Origin: Trichosphaerium sp. ATCC 40318
Lineage: Eukaryota > Discosea > Flabellinia > Trichosidae
Assembly (NCBI GenBank): GCA_038496445.1
Contig: JALMLS010000397.1
Span: forward strand, 310,001 to 374,000
Reading direction: 5' to 3'
DNA: 64,000 nucleotides
Of the stretch, positions 47,689 through 59,448 are shown one piece after another (positions within the stretch are counted from its first letter, which is position 1; each line of letters begins with the position of its first letter). The position numbers and the translations under genes were made by a program. The notes under the pieces are model-generated. The model saw nothing but the letters and a program-made list of their open reading frames with translations, was not told the origin of the DNA and searched no databases.

Positions 47689-49724
47689 TTACTTCCTACT
47701 ATGAACATGCACTTTTATGCCTGTTTTCGATAGAGTTATAATCTTAGGGATAGGCTTAACTGTATGAGAAGGATCAAGAGAAAACTTGAATCTTTGGAAG
47801 AGCATAATCAAAAGTGTCTTTGCTTCCATTAATGCCAATCCCTTTCCCAAGCATATTTGTGGCCCAGCGTGGAATGGAATGAATTGGTAAGGGTGTTTAA
47901 GTAAGTTAGGATCATCCCAACGTTCTTTAAAAGAAGAGTTAAAACAAGTCAATAAAGAGCTCTTAACGAACCTGGTAAGAATTCTAGAGGTTTATCCCAC
48001 CATTTAGGATCTCGGTGAGTTAAGTAAGGACCCATACGAGCACGCATACCCTAATACTAGTTTAGGGGTTTTTTTTAATGAATTAATTATCGTAAAATCT
48101 GTCAATTTTGACGGGATTGTACGGCTTTCAGTTTGATTCCAGAGGGCAATATGTCATCTTTTAATGCGAATCTACCATTTAACGGTACTGGTGGATATAA
48201 TCTGAGGGTTTCTTGGACAATCTAAAGTCACAAGTGTCAGTAAAGAGGAGATTAGATAAATCTCACATTGTGAAGTTTATTCATGTTAGAGTATTCCTTC
48301 TCATCTGGTTCTTGTAAATCGGGAAACATGGTATCAATTTCTTTTAATAGTTCATCATAGCTCTTTGGATTATTGCAAAGCAAGTAAGTGAGCCAAGACA
48401 TGAGTACAGCTGTTGTATCTAACAAGGTATTCGGTAAGTAAATGGCTAATTTACAAAGGACTTTGCGGTGGAACTCACCTCTGCCAGCTATTAGAAAGTT
48501 CATGAATATGTCTCTCAAGTATTTATCTGAGTATGGGTCACCGTTATCATCGCGTAAGCACATGAAACGTGATAAAAGATCCTGATTAATTCGTTAATTT
48601 TTTTGAAAAAAAAGAAAAAATATTGGACTGAAAACAAATTGCTTCCTTACTGTGCGCTTGAGTAACTCTTCACGTGGTAACTTTCTTCTTGAAGATATGA
48701 AAGAATACACTGTGTCTTCTATTGTTTTAATACATTGGTCAAAGTCTTTATCAGCAGAAGTGAACTATTACAAAGTAAGAACAAACCTGGTCTAGACCAA
48801 AAAAAAAAGAAGCAATGACAAAACGTACTCTTATAAAAGGGTTGCGGAATGATGCTGTAACAATCTCTTGTGTTTTGTCAAATGAAGTAGCAAACTCTGG
48901 CTTCTCCAGTAGAGCATTGAGCTCTTCACCAAAACCCAACTTTCCGAAAGTATCAAGGGTGTACCTAAAGTACAAATCTTGGATGTCTATTGGTTCACCT
49001 GACTTGACATGTTCGTGCAACATGTCAATAACTACATGAGCATTCTCCTTAAATTGGGGCATCATATCACGAAGAACCAGCTTGTGGAAGAGCGGTCTAG
49101 CTGTTTTTCTACGGTTGCTTTGAGAGACTGCAAGGAAACAAAAAAACTGGCTTCTCAGAGCTCCGTGTACCTTTGTTCGCGCCAGTTTTCGCCCCAAGCG
49201 TTGAAAATACCACTTCCAAGCCATTTAAACCAATACTTGTTTTTGTTTAAGCCTGGTACAAAAACAGCTATGTAAGTACGCATAACATGTTAACGTTATG
49301 CTCCCTTACCTTCTCGCGTGTAGTTCTTGTTGTTAGTGTACAAAATATGCTTGTAATCTTCAGGATGTAAAAAGAATACACCGTCCGTAAACAAGTTAAA
49401 TAGGTATATCTCAGAACCGTACTAAAAGTCGTTATTCAGGTTTGGTTTTTGTGTAGTGTGTAGTACGTCTTCTTGTAGGCCGGTGAGGTACTTGAATGGG
49501 TCGTCACGGTTTTTGTACGCGTCATACATGATGCCAATAATTGGTAAACCGTTAGGCCCATTACAAGGCTTGTTTTGTAGACGTTGCTATTTTATGGTTA
49601 AAGAGGTACGAGACGACTGTTTTTAAAAGCATAAAGCAAATCGTCTTACCCAATGTCTAGCATAAATCACTGTAGCAACTACAAGAGGAAGTGCTAGAGC
49701 TACAACAGCTACGAGAAGGTACAT
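47689..49724 (-). CDS. Cytochrome P450 (CYP4/CYP86-like clan)
   Basis: A heme-thiolate monooxygenase, probably on the endoplasmic reticulum and likely acting on fatty acids or other lipids, as CYP4/CYP86-clan enzymes do (inference). The start is ATG 49724. An N-terminal membrane anchor (LLVAVVALALPLVVATVIYA) is followed by a Pro/Gly hinge (NGPNGLPIIG). Later motifs are the I-helix oxygen-binding FLIAGRDTTAVLMSW, the K-helix ETLRLYPPVPLNGR, and the heme loop FIPFHAGPQICLGKGLALME with the cysteine ligand. Roughly ten exons; the exon around 48140-48220 was read at low resolution. Total length is near the usual 500 residues. No reductase partner is in the window. Confidence 0.93.
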
Positions 49725-50652
49725 TGATGGCAGAGTTTAGAATATTCTGGTTTGTTAATTTGATGGACAAAAGGATAAACTAATGCCCGCGATTCACAAA
49801 GTGAATTCAGTCCGCTTTAGTCATACTAGCAATGTTCCAAACACGTCGAACTATATTCCGATTCGGTTCAGAGAAGAGCAATTTTTTTCGCTCTTAAAGT
49901 TGTTGGCTTTTTTTTTAATCACCAAGAGCTTTTTTTTCATCCAAACTACTCATATGTTAAAATGCATAGTTATATATACATAGAGTGGTTGAAAGCCCTA
50001 TATTGAGTGAGTTTAAGATATCTGCATTTTAGCGCCTAGCATATTTTGACATAATTTTGTAGTTTGATCTGTTCGTCGCTTTAATACAAAAAAAAAGTCT
50101 CATACGTTGTGAGGATGTAAAGAAATGGTTTTAGGACAGTAATAAGGATATCATTGTGCCATTTTGTAGCACCACAAAAGCGAAAAAGATTAAACCAAGA
50201 CAGTTTTTTTCAAATACGAATTTTGCAATCTATCCGTTTGGAACATCGCTAGTACATACCTTTGTTGCAATATGCGAAGGATTCATGTTGGCGCAGGGAA
50301 CCAAATTATTTGTGCATAAATCTCACTTTTTCTTTTCAGGGCGGCTACTACCTTCCATTAGAAGAAAACGCTAGCTGACACTCGTAAGAACTCTCCTGGA
50401 ATGCACTGTTTTCAAAACGGGAAGAGGAGCACAAGCGTGTGCATCACATGAAAACCTCCTGAAGTACACTTTTTCTAAACTCAAAGGTGAGTACCAGCGA
50501 ACGCGTGACACTGGCTAGACGTCAAACTCGTCCTTCAAGCTAACGTTACTTCCTTTTTGATTAGTTATTTTGTGATAAGAAATCACTCAAACCACTTGTT
50601 AGTTTTACGGTGAAACAGTCAAAAAGTCTTCAGTACAAGAGATGTTTATTTA
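49725..50652. other. Gene-free spacer
   Basis: This 0.9-kb spacer lies upstream of the P450 and downstream of the beta-helix gene. Short open frames are present, but none has a motif or intron pattern I trust. Confidence 0.4.
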
Positions 50653-53446
50653 TCAACTGTACTCAATATCAACTGGTGGTCTTGGTGGTCTTGGTGTTAA
50701 TCCAAAGGATCTCACAGAATCTGTACGAGCAGCTTGCTTTGAAAGCTGTGAACGTGAGTTGACTGAGTGTACAGTAGACCTGCGTGAATGACCTCCCCAT
50801 CTTGCTGGATACACTCGTTCGCGCACATAAGGCAAAAAAGAAATGATAATACAGCCAACAATAGCTAATACAGCTACAACAACTGTCACAATAACAATAA
50901 TCGTAAGGGAGCTGTTTTTATAACAAGGCTTATCATCAACACTAAAGATAGCAACAATTGCACCTACGAGGAAAAAACCCGTTTAGCAAAGGGAAGGACT
51001 TACACTATATCACTCACCTCTCCGATCGTCTATTTGCGCAGATACACTTTCACAAGGGTCGTTACCAGTTTGAACTGAAATGGCATCAAAGGTGGCTACA
51101 TTAAATAATCAATTGTAGTGCATTATCACGTTTTTCCTTACCATTAATGCAGCTCTCAAATGCTCTGTCATACTCGAACAAAACAGCTTCCTGCTTATTA
51201 CTTACACTATTTGTGATAACAATCAAGCTACCATTAAAGCTAGCACACCCTTACCAGTATGTTAACAACTTATTTACGGAAAACATAAAAAGCAATAAAA
51301 AAAGTAGCGTACCAACGATGGATACCTCCGAGGAGGTATCAATTACTGTGTTACCATTCTGCTGTATATTACCTGATATTTGAACAGTACCACTAAAAGT
51401 TATATTTTTTGTAACAAGTGTGCCATTAAACATCCAAGCTGAACCAACACATATAAATTCAGGTGTAGGTGGCTCACCAATGCACGCCAACGTTGGCACG
51501 AGCGTAGTAGGTGTTATTGTAGGAAGTGTAGTTGTTGGTGCTAGCGTTGTAGGTGGTTGTGTTGTAGGTGACGCCGTTGTTGGTGCTAGCGTCGTAGGTG
51601 CCATTGTTGTAGGTGGTTGTGTTGTGGGCGCTAGTGTTGTAGGTGGTTGTGTTGTAGGTCGAGTAGGAGGGGGCAGTGTTGTAGGTGTGAAAGGCCTCTA
51701 ATGCTACTATTAGTGGTAATCAGAGCTTAAGCACGTGCAGCTTGATAGGCTCCTACGTCAATTTCTGCTACATTTCGAGTTCTGCCATCTATCTTCAAGT
51801 TAGAAAAATACGCTTGTGGTTAAGTTAGAAGTGTAGTAGTTGTACCCAAATCAAAAAGTGGAACAGTAGTCGAGGCACCTATAGTACGACACTTAGATGT
51901 TGGCGGAACGCAGGTAAAAAAATACCTGTAAAACCAAATACTTCTGTAGCTGCTGCTGTTAAATGATAATCACCGCCGGTGACATTAAGGAAAGCATTCG
52001 TATTCCCATCTAGAAATACATACGAAAGAGTTGAAACATCGTAAGAGTCTAATGATGAAAACTGGCTGCTTGCATCTAAAAAAAGAACATTCACCCATGC
52101 ACTGACATTAAGTGCGGATTCAAGATCTCCAACATCTATTATTTTCCATTAGTTAAACAATTTTGGTGGGTCAATCGCACCTTGCCCTATTGTCAGTGAT
52201 TGCCCAAAGAACCTCTCGCAATTGACCACTACAAACAGTTACCAAACATTTTACCCACCAACAAAGTATTTAAACTTGTTTCTTACCCTTGTCACAGTTG
52301 TACACAACTGCGTTTGTTACTGTGAGTATTGGTGCTACAAGATTCATTGGGTTAGCGCCTGTAAAACAAATAAATGCGACAACATTGTTAAAACTTAAAG
52401 TTGTTTCTGCAACAACAAGTTGTCAAATAAAACGCAAGTCTACGTACCCATTGGCTCTTTAGCGCACCTAAAACTATTAAAAATACGCAACAGTCCAATT
52501 GTACGTACGCAAATGCTTCTAAACTTTGTGTTGTTCCTCCACCGAATATAACGTTTTCTAAAGCTAAAACTCCGGACTTGGCGCGTACAGTTGCTGATAT
52601 CGCTTTAATTAGTACCCAGCTAAACAAGAATTGTCCGTACACTCATAGCTCCCGAAAATCTTGGCTCCACTTAGGAATAAATTGCCATCTTTTAATTCTA
52701 TCGCTTTATCGTCCATCTGAGATACGCTAGTTAGCATGTTTCTCGAAGAAAAAATAAAACTTGCAACAATACTTACCACTAAATCTCTTCCGTATATTTC
52801 TAAGTTAGTGATAGTGACTGTTCCGAGTTCAATATTAATTGCACTATTCCAACATTATTTAAGAATTCTGCTTGTTTCTGCCGACGAGAAAAAAAACTTT
52901 AACTTGTCTAACCTCTCTATCACATCTGTATTCTCTTGATACATCACTATGTTGTTCATAGTAACTGTTCCTCCGCCTATCCGAGAGGTTAAACTACGAA
53001 TTCATGATTTTCGCACTTTGTATTTTTATAGCCTCGCCACCATTCCCAACTAAGAAGGTTGTGTTTTCAACAAGAATTACGTCAGTATTTTGTAAATCAA
53101 GCTGCTGTATATTAATGTTTCGGAGAGTAAAGTTTTGGCAACTTTGAACACTAAGAGGCGGTTGCAAGTCCTTAAAGTACGGTTTAATAGCTGCGCAAAC
53201 CAAATAACGTACATTGTTTGTTCCTTGCACCAGTAAAGAATTGCAATCCTCACCACTGAGCGATTCCGCTGTCATACTAGTAACAAGTACACACCAAAAA
53301 CCTGCCTGCAGTTTGTTAAAATCGCACGCAAACAAATATCCCACCTGTTTTGCCTCTGCTATAGTCGCATAGTTCCCAGGAACGTTAGTGCAACTCTGTG
53401 TTGCCGAAACCAACACCAGGAGGCACAGTGAGGTTATCAAACACAT
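50653..53446 (-). CDS. Type I membrane protein with beta-helix ectodomain and mucin-like stalk
   Basis: The start is ATG 53446 with a signal peptide (MCLITSLCLLVLVSATQSC). The ectodomain has short beta-helix-like segments in successive exons (FTLRNINIQQLDLQNTDVIL, KIFGSYE), similar to pectin-lyase-like right-handed helices of amoeba surface proteins. A Thr/Pro stalk of APTT repeats spans about 51500-51700, then a membrane helix (TVVVAVLAIVGCIIISFL) and a basic, Ser-rich cytoplasmic tail ending RPPVDIEYS at 50653. Adhesion or particle recognition is a plausible role from architecture only. Several exons in 51750-52700 were joined at low confidence. The stalk repeat is coded by a GTTGTAGGTGG-type minisatellite (plus strand). 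Confidence 0.68.
51495..51700 (-). repeat. Mucin-type coding minisatellite
   Basis: Tandem imperfect copies of a GTTGTAGGTG-type unit (plus-strand reading) encode TLAPTT/TQPP repeats on the minus strand. Such arrays often vary in length between strains. Confidence 0.75.
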
Positions 53447-53644
53447 TCTGGGGTCTCCGTAGGCTGCTTGAGGTGAAAAGAATGCACTTTGAGAATAACC
53501 TAAGTCACTAGCAGAAAACCGATTTTAGGCTTTTTATGGGAGTTTGCTATTTTGCTAAACGGCCAAGCTTGAACTGAGTTTTTGGGTTGTAGGAGTTGTT
53601 AAAGAACACATGACGCAACAAAGGTAAGTGGCATTTTACTAAAA

Positions 53645-54199
53645 CTACAACGCTGGAACTCCTTCAGCTCCTTTGAAAGGCCCAACGATTTCATCTGTCA
53701 CCCAGCCACCATAAAAACCACCTGGTTGTGGTCTTACGCGCTCGTCATCAATGTAGCATTCAAAGTGTGCTGGATAAAAGGAAATAAATCCGGCAATTTG
53801 TTCAAAGCCTGGAAACGGTTCATCGTAGCTCCAGGCGCACTTGGTGCGTTGTGTGTCGCCTACAGAAACGTTCCAGTATGTAGCTACCCCTTTCCACTCA
53901 CAAATTGAGTTGCCATCCACTTTTTGTAGGTATTTCTGATCAATATCACTTGGAGGTATATAAAACGTTGGAGGCCCTGCAGTTTCACAAACACGAACCG
54001 CGTTTGTCGTAGAAGCGATTGTTGCTTTGTTCAATACTACACGCACTTTGCGCTTGTCTACAGTGGCGCGGGGTGGCCTAGGATAATCGAAAACACTCTC
54101 TTGGCCAGGTTTTGGTTCAACAGCAAATGGAGGACGCTTTTGGCCGCGATATTCCCAGCTACTCCTAGACTGCTCCAGCCTTTTGTAGAGTGATTGCAT
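53645..54199 (-). CDS. DUF427-domain protein
   Basis: A single-exon protein of 184 residues. It carries the DUF427 pattern almost throughout: SVFDYPRPPRATVDKRKVRV, AVRVCETAGPPTFYIPPSDI, SICEWKGVATYWNVSVG, CAWSYDEPFPGFEQIAGFIS, then the end FYGGWVTDEIVGPFKG. DUF427 proteins are mainly known from bacteria and fungi and have no settled function, though some resemble a beta-tent fold. The missing introns and the phylogenetic pattern could reflect transfer from bacteria or fungi (inference). It ends just before the ADCK1-like gene on the same strand. Confidence 0.92.
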   Translation of the reverse strand: MQSLYKRLEQSRSSWEYRGQKRPPFAVEPKPGQESVFDYPRPPRATVDKRKVRVVLNKATIASTTNAVRVCETAGPPTFYIPPSDIDQKYLQKVDGNSICEWKGVATYWNVSVGDTQRTKCAWSYDEPFPGFEQIAGFISFYPAHFECYIDDERVRPQPGGFYGGWVTDEIVGPFKGAEGVPAL

Positions 54200-54302
54200 T
54201 TGGTTTTCAGTTCAAGCAAAATTTCTCCGCAATTTAAGTTTGTGCCTCCTTAAAGTGTCATGACTTTGGCATTAAAAACAAGCTACCAGCGGTAGTTACG
54301 CG

Positions 54303-56600
54303 TTATGTGGGCGTTACAAGGGACATTGGAGAAAATCCCATCCATACATACAATCCCAAAATCACCGGTTCTACGTAATCCATGATTGCAACACGTGTCA
54401 AGTTGATAGAAAACCACCAATACGATAAAACACCCCAATTCTCTTTAGCCAACGCCCTAGCAATACTATTAGCTACAATCAATAGGGTTTTATAGTACTT
54501 GGCTGCTTCTATAGCGAAAACGCGGAACCTGTCAACTATTGTATGTCAGCTAGTTATTGATGATGAGAAATGTACCAGGTATGCCCAATTCATAATTGAT
54601 AGACCTCACAATATTCGTGTTACGCATAAATAAAAGAAGCTCTCTTGGTAGATCGTTGACTGCTTTTTTAGCACCGCTCACCTAAGGTAATAAGACAAAA
54701 GCTTTCTGTAAGAAGTTTCAACATACAACTTTATCATACTGTGCTTTTTCTTCTGCCGTCAAAGATCCTGTCTTAAGTTTTGATCGTAATTTACCATACG
54801 TACTCCTATAACTATGTCTTTAATGCGTACATTTTAACCGTCGTACCCTTTCGGTCGCTTCATAAAAATAGCGCCAACAGCGAACCTCCAATGTGGGAAT
54901 CCGAGCGCTTTACTATACTTTGCTGTACCCTCTATGTCATTGAGTACATAAGACTATACATATGATACCGTTAGTGTCGCCAAGTATTGTTACAACTACT
55001 CACGGTATAAAGGTTTGTTAGATTCTCTCTTATCTCTGTAGACAGCTCTTGATATAGTCCATGATCTAGAAAAATTACCTGGTGTGAAGTAAAAAAACAG
55101 AATTCTTTTTGAGTGCTTGATGTGAGTTCACCTGTGCTTTGCCATTTACTTTACGAACCAAAATATTACCAGGATGAGGGTCAGCGTGTAGAAACCCTTT
55201 TGAATTTGTTCAGTAAATAATAAGTGTTAAATCCGTACCATGCTGAAAGACCTGCTCTGCTACACCTTTCATCATCTTTGTAAGTGCTTCTTTAACTGAT
55301 ATTCCCTGCGCATTCAAAGCCTCAGCGTCTGTAATCTTAACTCCTTCCACGTATTCCATAGTTAATACATGCTGGAAAGTTTTAATGAAGTGAGTTTAAA
55401 AGTGAAGGTTATACTTTTGTTGTTAGCGATTGATAGACCTTTGGTACATAATAATCTGGATTATTACCAAAATTCTCTCTAGCACGAGTTCCGTTTCTCC
55501 CTTCATTCTCAAAATCTAGTATTGGGATTAATGACTGTTATTTCATGTGTGTACATACCCAACTCTTGATACAACGCTTTTTCAACCTCTTCAATCATCG
55601 ATAATGTCTCAATCTCAGGAAATTTAAACTTGAATAGGAGCATAAACAGCTTTAGCGCGATCATCTCACCACGGAAATTAAATGCCACTGATGGGTATTG
55701 CAACTTTATTGCAACCTGTGTGCCATCAAGTAGGCGCCCACGGTGAACTTGCCTGATAGAGTGTCAACATGACAATAGCAATACCAAAAAGAACTAACGC
55801 AATGCTGGCTGCAGCAACAGCTTCAGGTTCTATTGATGCAAATAAATCAGTGTATGGTACGCCAAAATCTTGTATGAACGTTTGTTGTAGTTCGTCAATG
55901 GTGACAGCTGGCACAGAATCATAAAGCACCTGTCAAAAAATTAGGCACATTATTGACACCAGCATACATACCTTTAAAGTGCTTGTCCATTCTTTTGTTA
56001 GCGTAACGTTAGCGCTAAGCATTACTTGACCAATTTTTATGTACAATCCCCCATTTTTGAGGCACAGTCGAAGTACACGCTCGGCGGAACGAGTGTTAAA
56101 CTACATATCAGTTAACGGCGTATTTTAAGCGTATTTACGTCGGATAGAGCTTGTTCGTAGTCCTTTGATGCTTTGTCTGGGTTTTTCCATTCTGTAAGCT
56201 CTAAGTCTCCTGCAATTACACCCAACTGTATGATAGTAAGCAATAGTACAATTAGGCAGTGTTGTAAATTTAATTTCGCGTGTGGTATTACGTACGGCGT
56301 ACAAGGCTCTACTCACGCGCGTAACACCACTTGCGAGCTGTTTAGCCGGTGTAACAATAGACCGGTTACCAAATTGCTCCCAAGCGTAGAGAGCAATGGC
56401 ACTGGTTGCTGCAAGTCCAAGAACAGGTGCGAGCCCTATGTTATGGTTATTGACAAAGCAAAAAATACATTCGTACACCGTGTGTTTCTTGTTTCAGTGG
56501 CAGTTTTAACACCGTCAGAAGTACGGGATGAGTAGCAGCGGGATCCAGGTTTATACCTAGACCTGTTAGCTCGGGTGTGAACTCGTGCCAAACGCCACAT
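54303..56600 (-). CDS. ADCK1-like UbiB-family mitochondrial protein
   Basis: A member of the ABC1/ADCK/UbiB atypical kinase family. The start at 56600 gives an Arg/Ser-rich, acid-poor leader (MWRLARVHTRANRSRY), a mitochondrial targeting signal, followed by a hydrophobic stretch (APVLGLAATSAIALYAW) that may anchor it. Family motifs follow: SAERVLRLCLKNGGLYIKIG, AAASIGQVHRGRLLDG, VAIKLQYPSV, EALYQELDFENEG-type, VFQHGFLHADPHPGNILVRK and FLDHGLY. The KxGQ-like KIGQ segment is kept. The C-terminus ends VMGFSPMSLVTPT-like at 54303-54305. About nine exons. Animal ADCK1 affects mitochondrial lipid or coenzyme Q and cristae; that role here is by homology only. Confidence 0.9.
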
Positions 56601-56847
56601 TTCTGGTGTAGTGACTTAAATTAGTACACAAAACACGTTTGTCACGTGTTTTGAAAAAGAAGACGGAATACCAAAAGAACAAGTAACAATAAAGTTCCAT
56701 CAGTTATTTAGGTACTCAACTTCTTTCTGGGCTACATTTTCCCGTTACAACTATAAAACCTGTTTAATACTTTTGATCTTTAACTTAAATACACCAATTT
56801 CTTACTGAGCTAATTGTAAACAGCTTTGCATGAATCCGCGTTAACAA
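56601..56847. promoter_or_regulatory. 247-bp divergent promoter region
   Basis: The start codons of the ADCK1-like gene (minus) and the Zn2Cys6 gene (plus) are 247 bp apart, so the region must carry both promoters. One CACGTG hexamer sits at 56643-56648. No other motif is convincing. Confidence 0.45.
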
Positions 56848-58954
56848 ATGTCTTCAGAGCCACCTGTGAAGAAGAGAAAGCTCGCAAACTCTACAGTTGG
56901 CTTGGCGGCCATTGCGTGTGCTGCATGCCGAAAGAAGCACTACAAGTGCGATAAGAAGCTTCCAAGCTGTAGTCATTGTTTAAAATGCAATCGAAAGTGC
57001 GAGTACCTCATGCCACGCAAACGGGGACCTAAGAAAGGTACAACATTATTGATTTCACAATTTCTCTCTGAATTGCTAACATACAATAAGTAAACAAACA
57101 GGGTGACCTTGCCGAGCGTATAAAGCAGCTTGAAAACCAATTAAAACAACAAAAAGTAGAATCAGATTATTACAAACAACTTGTTACAACAAACGGCGCC
57201 TGTCAGCAACGCGTGGTATCGCTACAACATCAACGTCGCGGTGTTAACTTGGTACGGAATTATTGCGAATTGCTGGTGGTGCTATCGTTCTACAAACATT
57301 TTCTCGGCATAAAACACCAACGTTGCGGCGGAACTTTTATCCTAAGTATGTTTTTCTCCACAGGCAGCTGCAGCAGATGCCTATGGCTACATGCAATGTT
57401 TCTTGGGACCACAAAACGTGTATCCAACGCCTACGCTCAAGTTTCCGCAAGTAATTTTTGATGACCTCTTTTCCAAAGCAGGTAGTGTCACTGCCAAAAC
57501 AAAAAACCTCTGACACGATCTGTAGTTACGCGTGATAACATGCAAATCTATGCAATGATGGCTTTTGGGGCACTGTTACGCGGTAATAGCGCAGAGGCTA
57601 CTGAGTACTACAACACATCAATCCAAATGGCTGACAGACTTTTTGACCAACCATGTTACACAACAGCAGGTATGATCAATAGCCTGAATGCGACTAATTT
57701 TGCAATGTAGTGGGTTGTTTAATTATTGCTTTATATCAGCTAGCAGCCTGTAAAACGACGAGCAGAAAGTACCTTGTAATTGCTGACTCTATGTGCAGCT
57801 ACATGCAGAATACTGGTATAGATAAAGGAGGTACAAGACTCTTACCTCGTAACAATCACTTGATAACAATTTCGCAAAGAGTACGATGACCAACCTATAA
57901 TTGCGATATCCGCAAAGTTATACAAGGCAGTCTGTGAAAGAGCGTTGCCAAGGAGTGAATGGACTGAAGACTACACTAAAGTAAGTTAATAGGCTATCAC
58001 CAAACACATTTATTAACACTGTTGCAGACTTTACCGAAGCAAATAGAAAAAATGACTCAATATCAAGATGCCACTAATGGAAGCAAGAAAGTCGCTGTTG
58101 AAGCTCTCCAAAGTATAGTATTACTGACAGCCGCCTACGTACCGTGCATATATTGCTGTCACTTGTTTATTTACCGCTGCGCAGATTAAGATAGAAGTAA
58201 GAGGAGCGCAAAAATTTGGCACTCCATTTAGCATTGATCTAATACAACGTTGTGTTAGTATGCTGGATAACGCAGATAAAGTTATTGCAAGCGTAGAGCA
58301 TATGAATCCGTACTTGAGGTAACCTCATTTTTTTTTTTATTTGATTGTGCCGCTCACACCGCTGTAGACCGTGGTTGAGTAGTGCCAAAGCCTTGTTCTA
58401 TTTACAAATAGGCAACGAGCACATGAGTAGACTCGCAGCGGACTCTACCACAGAACAGATTGAAGTGATGACGGCTGTAAATAATTTATCAATTTCTCCA
58501 TTCATAGCGCTTGCAGTGCACGAGACGTATACTGTGCATAAACACTACAATGATCTAGACATGATGAGCAGAGATGAGGGAATACTTGAGGCAGTCGCCA
58601 GGATGTTGCCAGTTGGTAACACTATACTAGCAGTGCGTTGGAATGCACCCTTCCAAAAGGGTCTTTTTCTTTGTTTAATTTATTTAAAGTATTTATTTGT
58701 TTTGCGCCAAGGCTGTACGCAGTGGCCAGGAAATACGCTCACCAATTGGTGTACTCAACCGCCTCATCAATACAGAATCCATCTCGGTGCCTTCATCACC
58801 AGATCTGTCCTTAACGGAGGATCCTCCAGAAGCTGTGGAATTGTTCCCATTGCCAAATGATAGCACACTTGATTTGCGGCTGAATGCAGGCAGCGAACCA
58901 GAACAGTTTTATACTCTAGACGCACCACAAAATGAAAACTTACTGTACTTTTGA
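56848..58954 (+). CDS. Zn2Cys6 (Gal4-type) transcription factor
   Basis: The N-terminus has a basic NLS (KKRKL) and a binuclear zinc cluster, CAACRKKHYKCDKKLPSCSHC followed by a final Cys, with C-x2-C-x6-C-x6-C-x2-C-x6-C spacing (residues about 24-52). A short coiled coil comes next (LAERIKQLENQLKQQ), a common dimerisation element in this family. The rest resembles the fungal-type middle domain and is helical (NMQIYAMMAFGALLRGNSAE), with a C-terminal acidic/Ser-rich tail ending at 58954. Gal4-type factors occur in fungi and also in amoebae. Seven or more exons; the first intron uses an AAG acceptor (about 57092) to keep the frame, and one near 57250-57360 was not settled. DNA-binding activator or repressor; targets unknown. 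Confidence 0.88.
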
Positions 58955-59448
58955 TAACCTTTGTAAATATATCCACAACCATAGAAAATATGGGTACAAA
59001 CACATCCCTTTGTTGCTGTTAACACAATCACAAACGGCGAAGCAACCCCCACAAATGTCCATTTGTTTTTATTACCCTTTTGATATTCACACTCTAGCGA
59101 CACGAATATGGAGGCGTACAACGTCAATAAAAATAGGCGTGTAACATAATATAAGGCTTTTTTTTTTTTGTGCTTGGCATGTTGGCTGGAACGCGCCCCA
59201 TAGGGCAGCAAGTGAATAAAAGACAAACTTGCAACGCATCACGTTTTTTTTTTTTCTGTGCCAGACTTTTTTCTGTTTGAACGTAAAGAAATTTTGGCAA
59301 AATACCACATTAAACTGCCAAATTACAAAGCTGGCCACGCAAGCATTCACATCAAACATAACCAGCGAACTGGTGCACGCTTTAGGGCGGTCACACATCA
59401 ATTGTTATTAATTTTTTTGGGTTTTTTTTGTATTTGTAGCAAAGCGGC
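58955..59448. other. Spacer upstream of the Roco gene
   Basis: About 490 bp with A/T homopolymer runs and no recognised gene. Small open frames on either strand have no motif. Confidence 0.4.

Noticed and set aside
51420-51701. Plus-strand open frame with VVG/CVVG repeats
   Set aside because: It is the antisense reading of the minus-strand Thr/Pro stalk of the membrane protein; the minus-strand reading has exon context and a signal peptide.
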